From: Mycobacterium adipatum
GTDB lineage: Bacteria; Actinomycetota; Actinomycetes; Mycobacteriales; Mycobacteriaceae
Direction: 5' to 3'
DNA: 64,000 nt
NCBI RefSeq assembly: GCF_001644575.1
Contig: NZ_CP015597.1
Span: 186,001-250,000, forward strand
The notes below the pieces were generated by a model. It did not search any database and was not told the DNA's origin. It saw only the letters and a program-made list of their open reading frames with translations. Shown here in pieces: positions 15,919-25,048 of this stretch (positions within the stretch are counted from its first letter, which is position 1; each line of letters opens with the position of its first letter). Both the position numbers and the translations under genes were made by a program.

Positions 15919-17025
15919 ATGACCGATTTGGACACGACCGTGACGGTGATTGATGCTGCGGCCCGCGCTCATGTGCCGGTGTTGTTGTGGAGCGATCCCG
16001 GCATGGGTAAGTCATCCATCGTGCGGGCGTTGGCCGCTGCCGATGGTGTGCCGGTGGAGACGGTGATCGGGTCGCAGCGTGAGCCTGTGGACATTGCGGG
16101 ATGGCCGGTGGTCACCGATGGTGCGGTGCAGACGTTGGCGTTGCCTGATTGGGCGCGAACACTTTTGGACGCCAAGGGCGGTTATCTGCTGCTGGACGAA
16201 ATTTCGACGTGCTCGGCGTCGGTGCAGGCGGCGATGCTGACGGTGGCGTTGGAGCGGGTGGTCGGACGAACCAAGCTGCCTGATGAGGTTCGGATCGTGG
16301 CCGCTGCCAATCCTCCCGACCGGAGTGCTGGTGGTGTCGATCTGACGCCGCCGATGGCGAACCGTTTTCTGCACGTGGATTTCGAGCCGACTGCCGAGGA
16401 ATGGCTGACCGGCATGCGGTCGTCGTTCGCCACGTTGCCCGCTTCGCGGGGCATCGCCGCCGACGATCTGCGCCGCGCCGACGAAATCGGCGCTGTTTGT
16501 GCCTTCATCGAAGCGCGCCCTGGCCTGCTGCACGCTTACCCCGACACTGACGAGGCCGCAGGGCGGGCGTGGCCGTCGCGGCGCTCCTGGGAGGCGATGG
16601 CGCGGGTGTTGGCGCATCTGCGCCGCGATGACACCGCTGCGATCAGCACGGTTGCGCTGGGCCTGGTCGGTGACGGCGCGGGCAGTGAGTTCATGGAATG
16701 GCGGGCCAGCATGGACCTACCCGCCGTCGCGGACGTGATCGCGGACCCGAGCATTGTTGAGTGGGCGACGGCCCGCCCCGATCAGGTGTGGGCGGTGTTG
16801 TCCGGTGTGGTCGCGTGGGCGTCGGGCAAGGGCACCAAGGATGCGTGGATGACCGCGTGGGGTCCGCTGGTCGAGGCTGCGACCCACGGTGCTCCCGATG
16901 TGGCGGGGGCGGCGGCGCGTTCTTTGAGCGTGGCGATGCCTGCTGGTGCGAAACCGCCTGCGGCGGCGCGCAAGTTCAAAGACGTGATGATTGCGGCGGG
17001 CCTCGACGTGGGGAGTGCAGCGTGA
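15919..17025 (+). CDS. MoxR-type AAA+ ATPase
   Basis: 368 residues from ATG 15919. Walker A DPGMGKSS near residues 28-35, Walker B LLLDEIS near 92-98, and sensor-1 region VAAANPPD near 128-135 are clear. MoxR ATPases work with VWA-domain partners in chaperone-like metal-insertion or complex-remodelling tasks, and the next gene (GTGA overlap) is such a VWA protein. It heads a coupled operon through 19698 plus the disrupted helicase. The cellular target is unknown. Confidence 0.85.
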   Translation: MTDLDTTVTVIDAAARAHVPVLLWSDPGMGKSSIVRALAAADGVPVETVIGSQREPVDIAGWPVVTDGAVQTLALPDWARTLLDAKGGYLLLDEISTCSASVQAAMLTVALERVVGRTKLPDEVRIVAAANPPDRSAGGVDLTPPMANRFLHVDFEPTAEEWLTGMRSSFATLPASRGIAADDLRRADEIGAVCAFIEARPGLLHAYPDTDEAAGRAWPSRRSWEAMARVLAHLRRDDTAAISTVALGLVGDGAGSEFMEWRASMDLPAVADVIADPSIVEWATARPDQVWAVLSGVVAWASGKGTKDAWMTAWGPLVEAATHGAPDVAGAAARSLSVAMPAGAKPPAAARKFKDVMIAAGLDVGSAA

Positions 17026-18290
17026 CCGAGGTCAGGGCGCTCACTGCTGATGAGTGGCGGCGGCTGCGACTGGCGCGGATGGCCGCAGTCGAGGCGATGC
17101 CGTACTTCGCGCGGGCGTTGTTCGCGTTGTCGCCGGTGGCGGCACCCGGTTTGAAAACGTTTGCGGTGGACAAGTATTGGCGGCTGTATGTCGATCCGGC
17201 GATGTTGGGCACCGATGACGGGTGGAGCATTGCAACGTCAGGGGCCGTTTTGCTGCACGAAGTCGGGCATGTGCTGCGGGATCACGGTGGCCGCGCCGAG
17301 ACGGTGGCCTCTTCGGTGGACCGCACCATGTGGAACTACGCCGCTGACGCCGAAATCAACGATGACCTGATCGCGGCGGGGGTGCGCCTGCCAGCGGGTG
17401 TGGTGACACCGGCAGGGCTGGGCTGCGAGGACGGTCACGCCGCTGAGGTCTACTACCGGCACCTGGTGCCGCCCGGTGCGCCGCCGCCCACCGGGGCTGA
17501 CGGTGATCCCGGTGACGGTGAGGATGACGGCTATGGCTGCGGGTCCGGTGCCGGGGATGCGGTGCCGGGGGAACTGCCCGCCGCTGCCGACGTGGGAGGC
17601 AGCAAGGGGCTGTCCCGTGCGGCTTCCGATCTGGTGAAAGTCGCCGTCGCCCGCGAGGTTCAACGGGAGTTGGCGCACGGCGGGGCGGGTCGCGGGAGCA
17701 TGCCTGCGGGCCTGGCGCGGTGGGCCGCTGCCCAACTCGCCCCGGCTGTCGTGCCGTGGCCGAAGGTGCTGCGCGCGGCGGTGCGCCGCGCCGTCGAGGA
17801 CCAGGCGGGCCAGGTGCACCACTCCTGGCGACGGCCCAACCGGCGCGCTCCCAAGGGTGTGCTGCTGCCGACGCTGCGGGCACCGAAGATCGCGGTCGAT
17901 CTGATCATTGACACGTCGGGGTCGATGGGGGAAGAAGATCTGGCGGCGGCGCTGTCGGAGACACGGGCGGTGTTGCGGCGCACGGGCGCCACGGTGCGGG
18001 TGTTGTGCTGCGATGCTGCGGCCAGCGCGCCGCGCCCCGTGCGGTCGATCAGCGATGTTGTCCTGACCGGAGGCGGGGGCACCGATCTGCGGGTCGGTAT
18101 CGACGCCGCGCTCGCGGCGCGGCCAGCGGCCAACGTGGTCGTGGCGTTCACCGATGGCGGGACACCCTGGCCCGAGCGTCGGCTGCCGGTGCCGCTGATC
18201 GTGGCGCTGATCGGCACGCACGCCGCCGACACCGCTCCCGCGTGGGCCAAGACGGTGTGCGTCACTCCCGCAGCGGCGGTGGCGGCGTGA
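17022..18290 (+). CDS. VWA-domain protein with zinc-peptidase-like HEVGH motif (DUF2201-like)
   Basis: 422 residues from GTG 17022 (GTGA overlap). The N-terminal half has HEVGHVLRDH near residue 82, a gluzincin-like motif, followed by NYAADAEINDDL. After a Gly/Asp-rich linker, the C-terminal domain has DTSGSMGEED near residue 300, the MIDAS motif of VWA domains, and TGGGGTDLR. This is the DUF2201 layout (peptidase-like plus VWA) typically encoded next to a MoxR ATPase, as here. Cytoplasmic; probable partner of the preceding ATPase. Confidence 0.8.
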   Translation: MTEVRALTADEWRRLRLARMAAVEAMPYFARALFALSPVAAPGLKTFAVDKYWRLYVDPAMLGTDDGWSIATSGAVLLHEVGHVLRDHGGRAETVASSVDRTMWNYAADAEINDDLIAAGVRLPAGVVTPAGLGCEDGHAAEVYYRHLVPPGAPPPTGADGDPGDGEDDGYGCGSGAGDAVPGELPAAADVGGSKGLSRAASDLVKVAVAREVQRELAHGGAGRGSMPAGLARWAAAQLAPAVVPWPKVLRAAVRRAVEDQAGQVHHSWRRPNRRAPKGVLLPTLRAPKIAVDLIIDTSGSMGEEDLAAALSETRAVLRRTGATVRVLCCDAAASAPRPVRSISDVVLTGGGGTDLRVGIDAALAARPAANVVVAFTDGGTPWPERRLPVPLIVALIGTHAADTAPAWAKTVCVTPAAAVAA

Positions 18291-18487
18291 GCAAGCGGGC
18301 CGGGGCAGGTGACTTCGCGCAGTGGGCCGAGTCGGTGCTGTCAGGCACCGGCTGGACGGCGGTCACGGTGCGTGGCGCTGCACAACGAGGGTGCTCCGAT
18401 CTGGCGACGGCGGCGCTGGCCGATGGATTCGCCGCCGCTGCTCGCGGGTTGAGTGAGGTCGCGCAGAGCCGCGACGGTGCCGCGTGA
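18287..18487 (+). CDS. Small hypothetical protein
   Basis: 66 residues from GTG 18287, overlapping both the VWA gene and the next gene by GTGA junctions, which supports it as real. Ala-rich and helical with no motif. Its position suggests an adaptor or accessory of the MoxR/VWA set. Confidence 0.5.
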   Translation: MSKRAGAGDFAQWAESVLSGTGWTAVTVRGAAQRGCSDLATAALADGFAAAARGLSEVAQSRDGAA

Positions 18488-19698
18488 GCGCCGCGCTGTT
18501 CGACCTCGCACTGCGGGTGGCTGCACGCGATGCCGGTGGGCCGGTGCCTCGGCTGCTGCACAACCCGGCACCGTCGCGGGACGTGAAGGTCGCCGTCGCG
18601 GCGCGGCGCACCGGGCCGGTGGTGCACGTGCAGGCCGTGGGGCCTGATGGGCGCACCCACTCCGGCACCGGGGCCGAGGGACTGGCCGCGCTTGCCCGCG
18701 CCGCCGGGTGCGTGTCCGGTGACCTCGGCACCGGCGCGACGGCGCTGGTCGATACGCCTGCCACGCTGCGGGCGCTGGCGGGGTTGGCGCGCAGCTTCGC
18801 CGACCCGGCGCGAAGTGCCGGCCTTGACGTGGCGGCAGGGTCGGCGCTGGCCGGATGGTGGGCAGAGCGCGCCGCGCATCCCGGTACCTCGGCAGTCACC
18901 GACGTGCTGGGCACCACCCGTACCCGGTTCATGCTCGGTGCGGCTCCCGGTGAGGATCACGCGGTCGCGTGGCGCGCGGCGCTGTCGGTGCCCAACGGGG
19001 TGGGTGGGCTGCACATCTGGCATCACGCGGTGACTGGTGGGCCGCTGCTGCCGGGGCTGGACGCGCTGCGTGAGGACGACGAATGGCAGTTGGAGGCCAT
19101 GCAGGAGGCCGTGAGTGAACAGCGCAGTTGGGACCGACCCGAAACGCTGCACCTGGCGGCGGCGCGGTTGATGAGCCGCTGCGATGCCGCAGACCTCTAC
19201 GAGGCCGCGCTGCTGGCCGATCCGCTGTGGCGGGCGCGGGGCGTGCATACCGGGTTCGTCTGCCACGGGCAGGCCGTGACGGGGGCGGGCCAGGCAGGCA
19301 ACCGCGTGACGGTGCGCGCCGATCGGCTCGACACCCGATTGAAAGCCGGTAGCGCGGTCACGGGGTGGGCGGGGGAGCCGATGGCGGCGATGCCGGATGC
19401 GGAGAACCGTTTCGGCGGTGAGGTTTTCGCCACCGGAGTGGGTGAGGACGGCGCGCTGACGGTAACCATCGGTGGTCTGCGTAAGACGGGTTACCGGCCC
19501 GTTGCCGGGGAGACGGTGACGGTGATTCCCGCGCCGCCCTCGGTGTCCACAATCCGGTCGCGGCGCACGGCGGTGGCGCGGCTGTACAGGCGGCGCTTCT
19601 CCTGGCTGTCACAGGGCAGCACGCCGACCGCGAGCCGCCGCCCGGTTCCGCTGGCGGTCATGATCGCCGCCGCTGACGACGAGACACCCGAGGACTGA
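18484..19698 (+). CDS. Hypothetical protein of MoxR/VWA operon
   Basis: 404 residues from GTG 18484. No recognisable catalytic motif; the middle is helical (LHLAAARLMSRCDAADLYEA) and the C-terminal 130 residues are beta-rich with a VTVRADRLDTRLKAGSAVTG stretch that could be an OB-like or barrel domain, ending in a basic segment (RSRRTAVARLYRRRFSW). Coupled to upstream genes and one base before the helicase start, so it belongs to the same operon. A nucleic-acid-related role is only a guess. Confidence 0.5.
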   Translation: MSAALFDLALRVAARDAGGPVPRLLHNPAPSRDVKVAVAARRTGPVVHVQAVGPDGRTHSGTGAEGLAALARAAGCVSGDLGTGATALVDTPATLRALAGLARSFADPARSAGLDVAAGSALAGWWAERAAHPGTSAVTDVLGTTRTRFMLGAAPGEDHAVAWRAALSVPNGVGGLHIWHHAVTGGPLLPGLDALREDDEWQLEAMQEAVSEQRSWDRPETLHLAAARLMSRCDAADLYEAALLADPLWRARGVHTGFVCHGQAVTGAGQAGNRVTVRADRLDTRLKAGSAVTGWAGEPMAAMPDAENRFGGEVFATGVGEDGALTVTIGGLRKTGYRPVAGETVTVIPAPPSVSTIRSRRTAVARLYRRRFSWLSQGSTPTASRRPVPLAVMIAAADDETPED

Positions 19699-19699
19699 G

Positions 19700-20821
19700 A
19701 TGCGTACCCTGCCCAAGCGATTCACTGCGAGTGCCGCCGCCGATGATGCTGCTGTGCCCGCTGCGGTACCGGCGACCCCGGCGTTGCCGACCGCCGCGCC
19801 GATGGCCGAGGACTGGCCGGGGCGTGACCTGTTGGACACACCGATGCTGGCGCGGGTGCTGCTGGCTGCGTGGGGCGGTGATGCGGCGATCTGCGTTCCC
19901 GCTTGTCCCGGTGCGGGCAAGAGTCGCCTGGTGGCGCTGCTGGCCGGTGCGCTGGCGCATCGGGTGGGACTGCGGGTGGCGGTCGCCGCGCAGACCCGCG
20001 AGCAAGCCGCCGAGCTGTCCCGACGCATCGCCGCTGTCAGTGACCGTTCCTCGCTGATCGTGTCGGGGGCGGGTAAGAAGCCGGTCACCGTGGACGGCAT
20101 TCGCACCGTGGCGGGTCGCAGCGTGCGATGGCAGCACTCGACGGGAGGCGAAATCCTGATCGGCACCGCCGCGCGCTGGCTCTACGTTGATCCCAACCTG
20201 GCAGGGGCCGACGTGCTGCTGGTCGATGAGGCGTGGCAGTGCACGTACGGCGACCTGGGTGCCCTCGGTGCGTTGGCTCGCCAGGTGGTCTGCGTCGGTG
20301 ATCCCGGCCAGGTGTCTCCGGTGGTGACCGGCTCGACCGAGAAGTGGGAGGGGCAGGCCACCGGGCCGCATCAACCTGCCCCGGCTGCGCTGCTGGCCGC
20401 GCACGGTGAGGCGGCGGTCACGGTGCACGAACTGACGAACTCATGGCGACTCGGACCGCAGACCTGCGCGCTGGTGTCGGCGCACTTCTACCCGCAGATG
20501 CCGTTCACGTCGCGCCGCCCCGACGAGGCCGTGATCGCACCGGATGGCACGGTGCTACCCGAAATCGTCAACCGCCCCACCGAAGCGCGCAACGGCCCGA
20601 CCGATCCGGCGCTGCTGACGGCGCTGGCCGAGCGGGTGCGCGAACTGACGTGGCATGACTACCGGCGCGGCGGTGTGCGTGAGGCGTTGACCGCCCGCGA
20701 CATAGCCGTTGTGGTGCCCCACGTGGCCCAAGCGGGGGCCGTGCGGGCGCTGTTGGCCGATATGCCCGATGTGCTGATCGGCACTGTCAACGCGCTGCAA
20801 GGCTTGGAGCGGCCCGCTGTC
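19700..20821 (+). pseudogene. Superfamily 1 helicase/AAA ATPase, 5' part, interrupted by transposon
   Basis: Starts ATG 19700. Walker A CPGAGKSRLVALL near residue 73, Walker B LLVDEAWQ near 174, and the late NALQGLERPAV segment, which in SF1B helicases precedes the final motifs. The frame then runs into the transposon (stop at 20872). Joining 20821 to 40768 restores an in-frame LERPAV-VALYPMAGYR and a complete protein of about 438 residues. The last helicase motifs (GRMCVTLSRHRAHL) are therefore stranded 20 kb away, so the gene is presumably inactive. Confidence 0.9.
20816..20821. repeat. Left copy of 6-bp insertion repeat GCTGTC
   Basis: GCTGTC abuts the left end of the element and recurs at 40762-40767 abutting the right end. 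One copy remains when the helicase is reconstituted, as expected for a recombination core or target duplication. Confidence 0.85.
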
Positions 20822-20834
20822 TTATCCGTAGCTG
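20822..20834 (+). repeat. Left terminal inverted repeat
   Basis: TTATCCGTAGCTG, matching the right end in 12 of 13 positions; the 156 bp that follow, up to tnpA, contain no other gene. Confidence 0.85.
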
Positions 20835-20990
20835 ACCGTCACTGCCATCCATGTCGCCGAGTAGCTCTCTGAGGGGCCGTTTTCGCATGTCGGCGGCACG
20901 CGTATCCGTTGTTCGTAGGCACTGTCATCGACAGCGTTCACACCGCGTGTCCAACTTGTTGTCTAAGTTTCGCCACCAGGAGGTGTCGGA

Positions 20991-22164
20991 ATGGCGGCTA
21001 CGCAACGCGTGGTGATCGGCGAGGAGTCGACCTGGACGGTCGTGTCGAAGTCGTTCGCAGTGGTCGAACCGATCGAGAGTTATCTCGAATTCGGCCGTCA
21101 GGGCGGGCTCGCCGCGAACACCGTGAAGGCGTACGCCAAGGGGCTTGCACAATGGTGGACGTATCTCGAAAACACCGCGCGAAGCTGGGAGTCGGTCGAC
21201 ATCCGAGACTTCGGAAGGTTCCTTTTCGCATTGCGGCACAACGAATTCGAACCTGAGGTCACATCACTCATTCGAGAAGTAGTGGTCGCCGAAAGCACTG
21301 TCCAACTCCGACTCCGTGCCGTGACAAGCTTCTACCGGTATCACGCGGGGTGCGGGAACGACGTGGCCCCGTTTCTGTACCGCCAGGTTAGTGGGCGATT
21401 TCGGAAGGGTCATTCCTTTCTCGAACACATTGCCCGTAGACGGCCCCACTCGGTGAGTACAGTCAAGGTTCGGGTGCCCTCGAAGGGACCTTCCGATCCT
21501 GACACCCGACATCGTCGGGCACCTCCTCAATGCCGAGGCCACGTTTTCGAGCGCGACCGGTGATTGGCACGGAGATCTTCGCTACCGACTGTTGTGGTCG
21601 GTCCTCGCAGAAACGGGGATGCGCCTGGGCGAAGCACTAGCACTGCAGCACCGAGATTGGATGACTGGGAAGGCTTCAACCGCCACCGTTAAGGTCACCG
21701 ATCGCCCTCATCCACACGGCCTCTCCGCCAAGACTGGACGGCGCACGATACATATCGGGAGCCGGCTGGACCGCCTATACGGCGATTACGTCTGGTGGCT
21801 CTGCGACCGCGGCGGCGATGCAGCGATCGACGACTGGGACTCCAGCTACATCTTCTGCAACACGCGGCGCGGGACGATGTACGCGCCGTTGCGTCCCGAA
21901 TCCGCGTACGCGCACTTGCGGAGTGTGAAACGCCGGGTGCACGATCTGCCGAAAGCTATGACGCCACACTGGTTTCGGCATACGCATGCGTCAGCGCTGC
22001 TGCTCTCCGGCATTCCACTTCACGTTGTCAGCCGGCGCTTGGGCCATCAGAACATTCAAACGACAATCGACACCTATGGACACGTCACAGAAGACGCCGA
22101 ACTCGAAGCGCTTGCTAACTGGCGAGACGTGGTGGCGGGATGGAGTAACGCCGATGGCCAGTAG
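20991..22164 (+). pseudogene. tnpA: TnpA-like tyrosine recombinase, frameshifted
   Basis: The first part (ATG 20991) is a phage-integrase N-terminal DNA-binding domain (NTVKAYAKGLAQWWTYL). Near 21,470-21,500 the coding frame changes; the continuation PILTPDIVGHLLNAEATFS leads into the catalytic domain with TGMRLGEAL (Arg), HWFRHTHAS (His-x-x-Arg), LGHQNIQTT (His) and DTYGHV (Tyr). All catalytic residues remain, but the two halves are in different frames. A one-base indel, a sequencing error or programmed frameshifting would all fit. The end overlaps the next gene by 11 bases. Confidence 0.8.
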
Positions 22165-24355
22165 CGATCAGGCAGTTGTCTATCCGCGATCACCGAAGCG
22201 CAATGCGCGCCGCGATCCTCGGCTGCCCATCGCTGATCTGTTTGACCCCGCTGTGGCCGAACAGATGTGGCAGTCGCTACCCGACGAATGCCGCGTGGAC
22301 CACTTCGGCAAGAACGACGTTCCGTCGCTTTATCGGGGCGCCGTAAGAAGGGAGATAACCGGCAGCCTGCCGGCAAAGGCCGAGACACCCCGCTTCACCA
22401 CCTGTTACCTCAACTTCCGCGGATTGCCGCAACCCATGATTTGGGAGTTGGCCTGGTTGGTCCACCGCGAGGTTGAGCTAGGTCGGTTCATATTTCCAAG
22501 CGTGTACAACGCGACCACGCGCCTGCTGCGAGCGGCGACCACGCACGGTAGCAAACGCGGACGCGTGGCTCCTACGCTTCTGGCACTTAGTCCGGAGGAG
22601 TGGATCCGTGAGGCACAGATCGCGCGTATGAATGGGAGCGATCTCGGTCCGAGCAACGACAGACACGCTCTGGCTCGCCTCAGGGAGTTCCACGATCTTC
22701 TTGTGTACCCGTACCACAGAGGCGCCTGGTCCGAGCTGGACGTATGGAACCCTCTCCTAGACAGGAGGATTCCGCAACGTCCTCATGAACCCCACGGCCG
22801 CAACATCGTTAATTTCAGTCATCTCACCAGTGAGTGGCTGCGCGAAGGAGCCAAACTCTGGCTCGCCGCGAACCTCTCTAGTGGAACGATGACGTGGAGC
22901 ACCGTCAAGACCCGACTCAACAATCTGAAGTGGTTTCAGCGATACATCAATCGCTACGGGGATCACGGACCACTTCTGACTGCCGAGCCACAGGAACTTC
23001 GGCCATTCATACGAGGCTTCTGCGACATGCTCCAGGCGTATCGCATCACCGGCAATGGACCCAGTGCCGGCCAGCCTCTGAAAAAGAACCCTCGGCGGCA
23101 GATCATGGTCACGATCGAACGATTCTTCCAGTGGATGTACGACCACCGAGAGGAAGGAGCGGAGGCCCATAAGGACTGGGCGAATTTGAGAACTGAGCAC
23201 ACCGCACTGTTTCGACCAGACGACAAGCCGCGCCTGACCAACAAGAAATCCAGCGAGGACATGGTTCTCGAAGATTCGGTCGTCGAGCGGATTGCCGAAG
23301 GCAGCGAACTCCTCGCGCGCCCGAAGGAGGATGGGGGCTTCGGCGACATTCAGGCTTTTCATGCGTTGATGTTGCTCATTAGGACCGGGCGCAGGATCAA
23401 CGAGGTGCTCATGATGGACTTCGACCCGTTGATTCCGCTTCAGAATCGCCGAGGAAGGAATCTCGATGAGGACGGCACGGGCTTCGTCGCACGTATGCAT
23501 TATCAGCAGACTAAAGTTGATGCAGGACAACGTAATTCAATTCCAATCGACGCCGAGCTCGTGGCGATTATCAGAAGTCAACAGAACGTTGCGCGACAGT
23601 TGATGATCGATATGGGCGCTACCGCCGATACAACGCCGCGTTACTTGTTCTTGGGTAGGAGAACCAATCGGAACGGCATTGCACCGTACCCACGGGTCAC
23701 TCTGCATCAGACGCTCAAGAGACTGGCCGATAGGCTCGACATCAAGGATTCCGTGGGGCGTCGAGTAGCGATCAGCAAGACTCACCGCTTCCGACATACG
23801 GCAGCGACGAACCTCATCAACGCCGGTGTGCCACTGCACGTCGTAATGCGTTACTTCGGTCACGTCACACCGGAGATGACGCTTCACTATGCGGTAACGC
23901 GCGACCAGACGATGGAAGAAGAGTTTCTGAAGTTCAAGAAGGTGAAGCGCGATGGCCGAACCGTAGACGTTGAAGCCTCCGATCTGTACGAGCTGATTCA
24001 GCTCGACAAGCGAGCTGATCGGGTGCTCCCGAATGGATGGTGCGTCCTTCCTCCAAAAATGTTGTGCGACAAAGGCAATGCCTGCATATCCTGCGATAAG
24101 TTCGTCACCGATGTTACGCACTCCGCCGAACTACGGCGCCAACTGGAATCGACGGAGAGCCTGGTCCGCATTCGCCAGGAAGCCTTCGTAACGAAGTACG
24201 GCAGCCCGATGGGCGACGAGAACATCTGGCTACAGGGACGCCGCGAAGAAATCGCGTCGTTGAATCGCATACTGCTTTCCATCACTGACATCACCGATCG
24301 CGCGGTGCGCGGTGCGGGATCGGCCCAGCGGCCCACGGATCAGAAAGATGCCTGA
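22154..24355 (+). CDS. tnpB: TnpB-like tyrosine recombinase of Tn554-type element
   Basis: 733 residues from ATG 22154. The C-terminal third has the tyrosine-recombinase residues: RTGRRINEVLMM (Arg), THRFRHTAATN (His-x-x-Arg), MRYFGHVTPEM (His) and LHYAVTRD (Tyr). A Cys cluster (CVLPPKMLCDKGNACISCD) follows the catalytic core, as in Tn554-type TnpB proteins, and may bind zinc. Unusually long N-terminal half, helical. Reads intact, unlike tnpA. Confidence 0.9.
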   Translation: MASSDQAVVYPRSPKRNARRDPRLPIADLFDPAVAEQMWQSLPDECRVDHFGKNDVPSLYRGAVRREITGSLPAKAETPRFTTCYLNFRGLPQPMIWELAWLVHREVELGRFIFPSVYNATTRLLRAATTHGSKRGRVAPTLLALSPEEWIREAQIARMNGSDLGPSNDRHALARLREFHDLLVYPYHRGAWSELDVWNPLLDRRIPQRPHEPHGRNIVNFSHLTSEWLREGAKLWLAANLSSGTMTWSTVKTRLNNLKWFQRYINRYGDHGPLLTAEPQELRPFIRGFCDMLQAYRITGNGPSAGQPLKKNPRRQIMVTIERFFQWMYDHREEGAEAHKDWANLRTEHTALFRPDDKPRLTNKKSSEDMVLEDSVVERIAEGSELLARPKEDGGFGDIQAFHALMLLIRTGRRINEVLMMDFDPLIPLQNRRGRNLDEDGTGFVARMHYQQTKVDAGQRNSIPIDAELVAIIRSQQNVARQLMIDMGATADTTPRYLFLGRRTNRNGIAPYPRVTLHQTLKRLADRLDIKDSVGRRVAISKTHRFRHTAATNLINAGVPLHVVMRYFGHVTPEMTLHYAVTRDQTMEEEFLKFKKVKRDGRTVDVEASDLYELIQLDKRADRVLPNGWCVLPPKMLCDKGNACISCDKFVTDVTHSAELRRQLESTESLVRIRQEAFVTKYGSPMGDENIWLQGRREEIASLNRILLSITDITDRAVRGAGSAQRPTDQKDA

Positions 24356-24740
24356 CCATCTGCGCGATGCTGCGCGCAAGCGTCACGACGACGCGGTCAT
24401 CCGCGCTGACCGGGCCGTATCCGCTCTGGCCAGGCGCGGCGCGCCAATCAACTTCGTCCAGGTTGCTCGTGAGGCAGGCGTCTCGACCGATTTTCTGTAC
24501 CGCCAGCCAGAACTCCGGCGACGCATTGAACAACTACGCGTTCCCAGGTCTCGTCCCACCGGTTCAGGTGGCAAAGCCGATGAGCCAGCGACCACCTCGT
24601 CTGCAGTACGTGCTCTGTCGGCACAGATCAAACAGTTGCGCAGAAAGCACCGCGACGAGGTCACACGACTGAAGGATGCGTTGGCGGTGGCTCACGGAGA
24701 GAACCTCGCGCTTCGCAGGCGGCTGGCGACATACGAGTGA
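24348..24740 (+). CDS. tnpC: TnpC-like accessory protein (DUF6262)
   Basis: 130 residues from ATG 24348, overlapping the tnpB stop. N-terminal helical HTH-like segment (INFVQVAREAGVSTDFLYRQ) followed by a coiled coil (LSAQIKQLRRKHRDEVTRLK), matching the small third protein of Tn554-like modules, which affects orientation and efficiency of transposition. It completes the recombinase trio. Confidence 0.85.
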   Translation: MPDHLRDAARKRHDDAVIRADRAVSALARRGAPINFVQVAREAGVSTDFLYRQPELRRRIEQLRVPRSRPTGSGGKADEPATTSSAVRALSAQIKQLRRKHRDEVTRLKDALAVAHGENLALRRRLATYE

Positions 24741-24751
24741 GTGGCCCGGAA

Positions 24752-25006
24752 CTACTGGGTGTCCAGATTCGACGAGCGATGCGCGAATTCCTCCTGATGC
24801 CGCAAGCGGCCCTGAACAAGCTCGTCCAGGTATCGCTGCGCTGCCGCACTTCGCACGAAGCCATCGGGAACCACATGCCCCTCCAAGGCGTACGACGCCC
24901 TCGTTGACCGCCTGGCGGCTTCTCTCACAGCCGCCTGGCTGACGACGACCCGCTTCGCCACTACCGACCTCCTGATGCGCCTGTCGATGCTAGCGCCGCG
25001 CATCAA
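24752..25006 (-). CDS. Possible small antitoxin-like protein
   Basis: About 84 residues on the opposite strand, converging on tnpC. Basic helix (RRSVVAKRVVVSQAAVREAA) then SYALEGHVVPDGF and a charged C-terminal helix, broadly like VbhA-type antitoxins. No toxin partner is adjacent. Weak evidence; could be a chance frame, though the composition looks protein-like. Confidence 0.35.
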   Translation of the reverse strand: MMRGASIDRRIRRSVVAKRVVVSQAAVREAARRSTRASYALEGHVVPDGFVRSAAAQRYLDELVQGRLRHQEEFAHRSSNLDTQ

Positions 25007-25048
25007 GTTCGCCCACAGGTTTTTCGAGTTGCGGCCTCGGTTGTGGAG

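Noticed and set aside
17238..18221. Long minus-strand frame opposite the VWA gene
   Set aside because: High GC keeps antisense frames open; the product is His/Arg/Pro-rich with no motifs, while the plus strand has clear HEVGH and MIDAS motifs. The same reasoning removed long shadows at 209-1021, 26447-27568, 33774-35474 and 57643-59385.
15919..19698. MoxR/VWA operon as a new antiphage system
   Set aside because: MoxR-VWA pairs are widespread with many roles; no effector or nuclease is encoded here, so a defence call is not supported.
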